Origin: Parapedobacter sp964613725
Lineage (GTDB): Bacteria > Bacteroidota > Bacteroidia > Sphingobacteriales > Sphingobacteriaceae
Direction: 5' to 3'
Length of the DNA stretch: 63,243 nt
NCBI GenBank assembly: GCA_964613725.1
Contig: CAZTJY010000003.1
Coordinates: forward strand, 1-63,243
Part shown: positions 62,368 to 63,243 of the stretch, in pieces
How positions within the stretch are numbered: position 1 is the stretch's first letter
Layout of the letters: each line of letters opens with the position of its first letter
Notes under the pieces: generated by a model
What the model saw: the letters and a program-made list of their open reading frames with translations, nothing else
Told to the model about the DNA's origin: nothing
Databases searched by the model: none
Translations under genes and position numbers: made by a program

Positions 62368-63243
62368 ATGAGCCCATTCGCGAGAGTCCAGGCTTACTCG
62401 GTTAAGCGAATGAAGCGAATCACCACCCGGCATATTTCCATAGGGATTGTGTTGATGAAATTGGCCTTGATTGCCATTGTGGTGGTGAAGTACCTGCCCT
62501 ACGCCAGCACGAAAGATTTGCTTTTCGATGAAACCTTCTTCTGGTTCATGCTTGCCGGGTTTGTGGCACAGATGGTAGACGGTGCGTTGGGCATGGCCTA
62601 TGGCGCCACGTCGAGTGCCGTGTTGCTCAGTTACGGGTTGTCGCCGCGGCTTGCCTCTGCGGCGGTCCATACGGCGGAGATCTTCACCACCGGTGTATCG
62701 GGGCTCTCGCACATCCGGTTCGGCAACTTCAACAAGGCCCTGTTTTTCAAGCTGGTCATCCCAGGTGTTATCTTTGCATCGCTGGGAGCGTTTCTTTTGG
62801 GTTCGGTCATCGAGGGCGATGTGATCAAGCCCTATATCCACGCCTACCTCCTCATCCTGGGCGTTTTGATTTTCCGGAAGGCGTTCAAGAAAAACCTCCA
62901 GACCAAGGAAAATACCAAGGGTGCGCCTATGCTGGCGGCGTTTGGCGGATTTTTCGATGCCATCGGCGGCGGCGGATGGGGGCCCATCGTTACGTCCAAT
63001 CTCATCCAGAAAGGCAACACCCCCAGCACCATCATCGGTACCGTAAACACGGCCGAATTTTTCGTTACCTATTTCACCGCCGGTGTATTGATATTCTTTA
63101 CGGGCATCCACAGCTGGCAGATTATCCTCGGCCTTATCCTGGGCGGTGCCTTAGCCGCGCCGCTGGGCGCTTACATTACCAAGAAGGTGACCAAAAAGAC
63201 CCTTTTCTTTGCGGTAGGTATACTCATTATCGCCACTTCCCTG
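62368..63243 (+). CDS. TauE/SafE family sulfite exporter-like membrane protein, partial (3' end outside window)
   Basis: The frame is open to the window end, giving 292 residues so far. After a basic N-terminus there are several hydrophobic helices. TauE/SafE features are AGFVAQMVDGALGMAYG and a second, related repeat FGGFFDAIGGGGWGPIVTS, each near a membrane segment. Such proteins export sulfite, sulfoacetate or other organosulfur anions, though many are untested. It is divergent from the lipoprotein sulfatase, which suggests a link to handling of sulfur released from sulfated sugars. Confidence 0.88.
   Translation, partial: MSPFARVQAYSVKRMKRITTRHISIGIVLMKLALIAIVVVKYLPYASTKDLLFDETFFWFMLAGFVAQMVDGALGMAYGATSSAVLLSYGLSPRLASAAVHTAEIFTTGVSGLSHIRFGNFNKALFFKLVIPGVIFASLGAFLLGSVIEGDVIKPYIHAYLLILGVLIFRKAFKKNLQTKENTKGAPMLAAFGGFFDAIGGGGWGPIVTSNLIQKGNTPSTIIGTVNTAEFFVTYFTAGVLIFFTGIHSWQIILGLILGGALAAPLGAYITKKVTKKTLFFAVGILIIATSL

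Overview
The window looks like chromosome of an aerobic or facultative Bacteroidota, most likely Sphingobacteriales. The signs are three SusC/SusD pairs, a hybrid two-component regulator of polysaccharide use, type IX secretion (T9SS) components, a bacillithiol gene, the rpmB-rpmG-DUF4295-ftsY-rimO gene order, and many TAnnTTTG-type promoter boxes. The genus is not fixed by the sequence. No rRNA, tRNA, CRISPR array, insertion sequence or prophage was recognised.

Layout. 1-2232 (minus strand): a T9SS patch with a sorting-domain protein, PorV, and the start of a collagen-like protein cut by the window edge. 2722-7811: an isolated SusC/SusD pair. 8040-12868: a housekeeping run (rpmB, rpmG, DUF4295, ftsY, rimO, bshC). 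13619-16325: a sulfatase followed after one base by a seven-repeat FG-GAP propeller protein. 16785-18522: a PA0069-type radical SAM protein and a rhomboid protease. 18693-46722: a sodium/sugar symporter followed by a large polysaccharide utilisation locus (PUL), all on the plus strand. 46818-49196: an S9 peptidase. 49223-53450: ComM-type ATPase, a WecA/MraY-like transferase and a small envelope cassette. 53444-58315: GDP-fucose synthase, a frameshifted PIN toxin with its partner, trmB, trhO, a thioredoxin-like protein and a UPF0175/DUF3368 toxin-antitoxin pair. 58358-63243: an AsmA-like protein, a winged-helix regulator, a lipoprotein sulfatase and a divergent TauE/SafE exporter cut by the window edge.

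How the genes work together. The PUL contains two SusC/SusD pairs, a surface lipoprotein in the SusE/F position, a GH43-like enzyme, a GH2 enzyme, four sulfatases (one with a C-terminal carbohydrate-binding-like domain), a nucleotide pyrophosphatase/phosphodiesterase-type hydrolase and a hybrid two-component regulator. Gaps between most genes are under 60 bp, so much of it could be transcribed together. With the sulfatases at 13.6 kb and 60.6 kb, six sulfatases lie in this window. I infer that the target is a sulfated, probably branched glycan; the exact polysaccharide cannot be told from the sequence, and no polysaccharide lyase or classic endo-acting GH16 is present.

The most unusual non-coding signal is a palindromic promoter-like element. 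It occurs three times in tandem (75-bp period) before trmB, once before trhO, and in a looser form before the DUF4833 gene. In the copy nearest each gene it ends in a perfect TAAGTTTG box. Next to it, the PIN toxin gene is broken by one missing T in a homopolymer.
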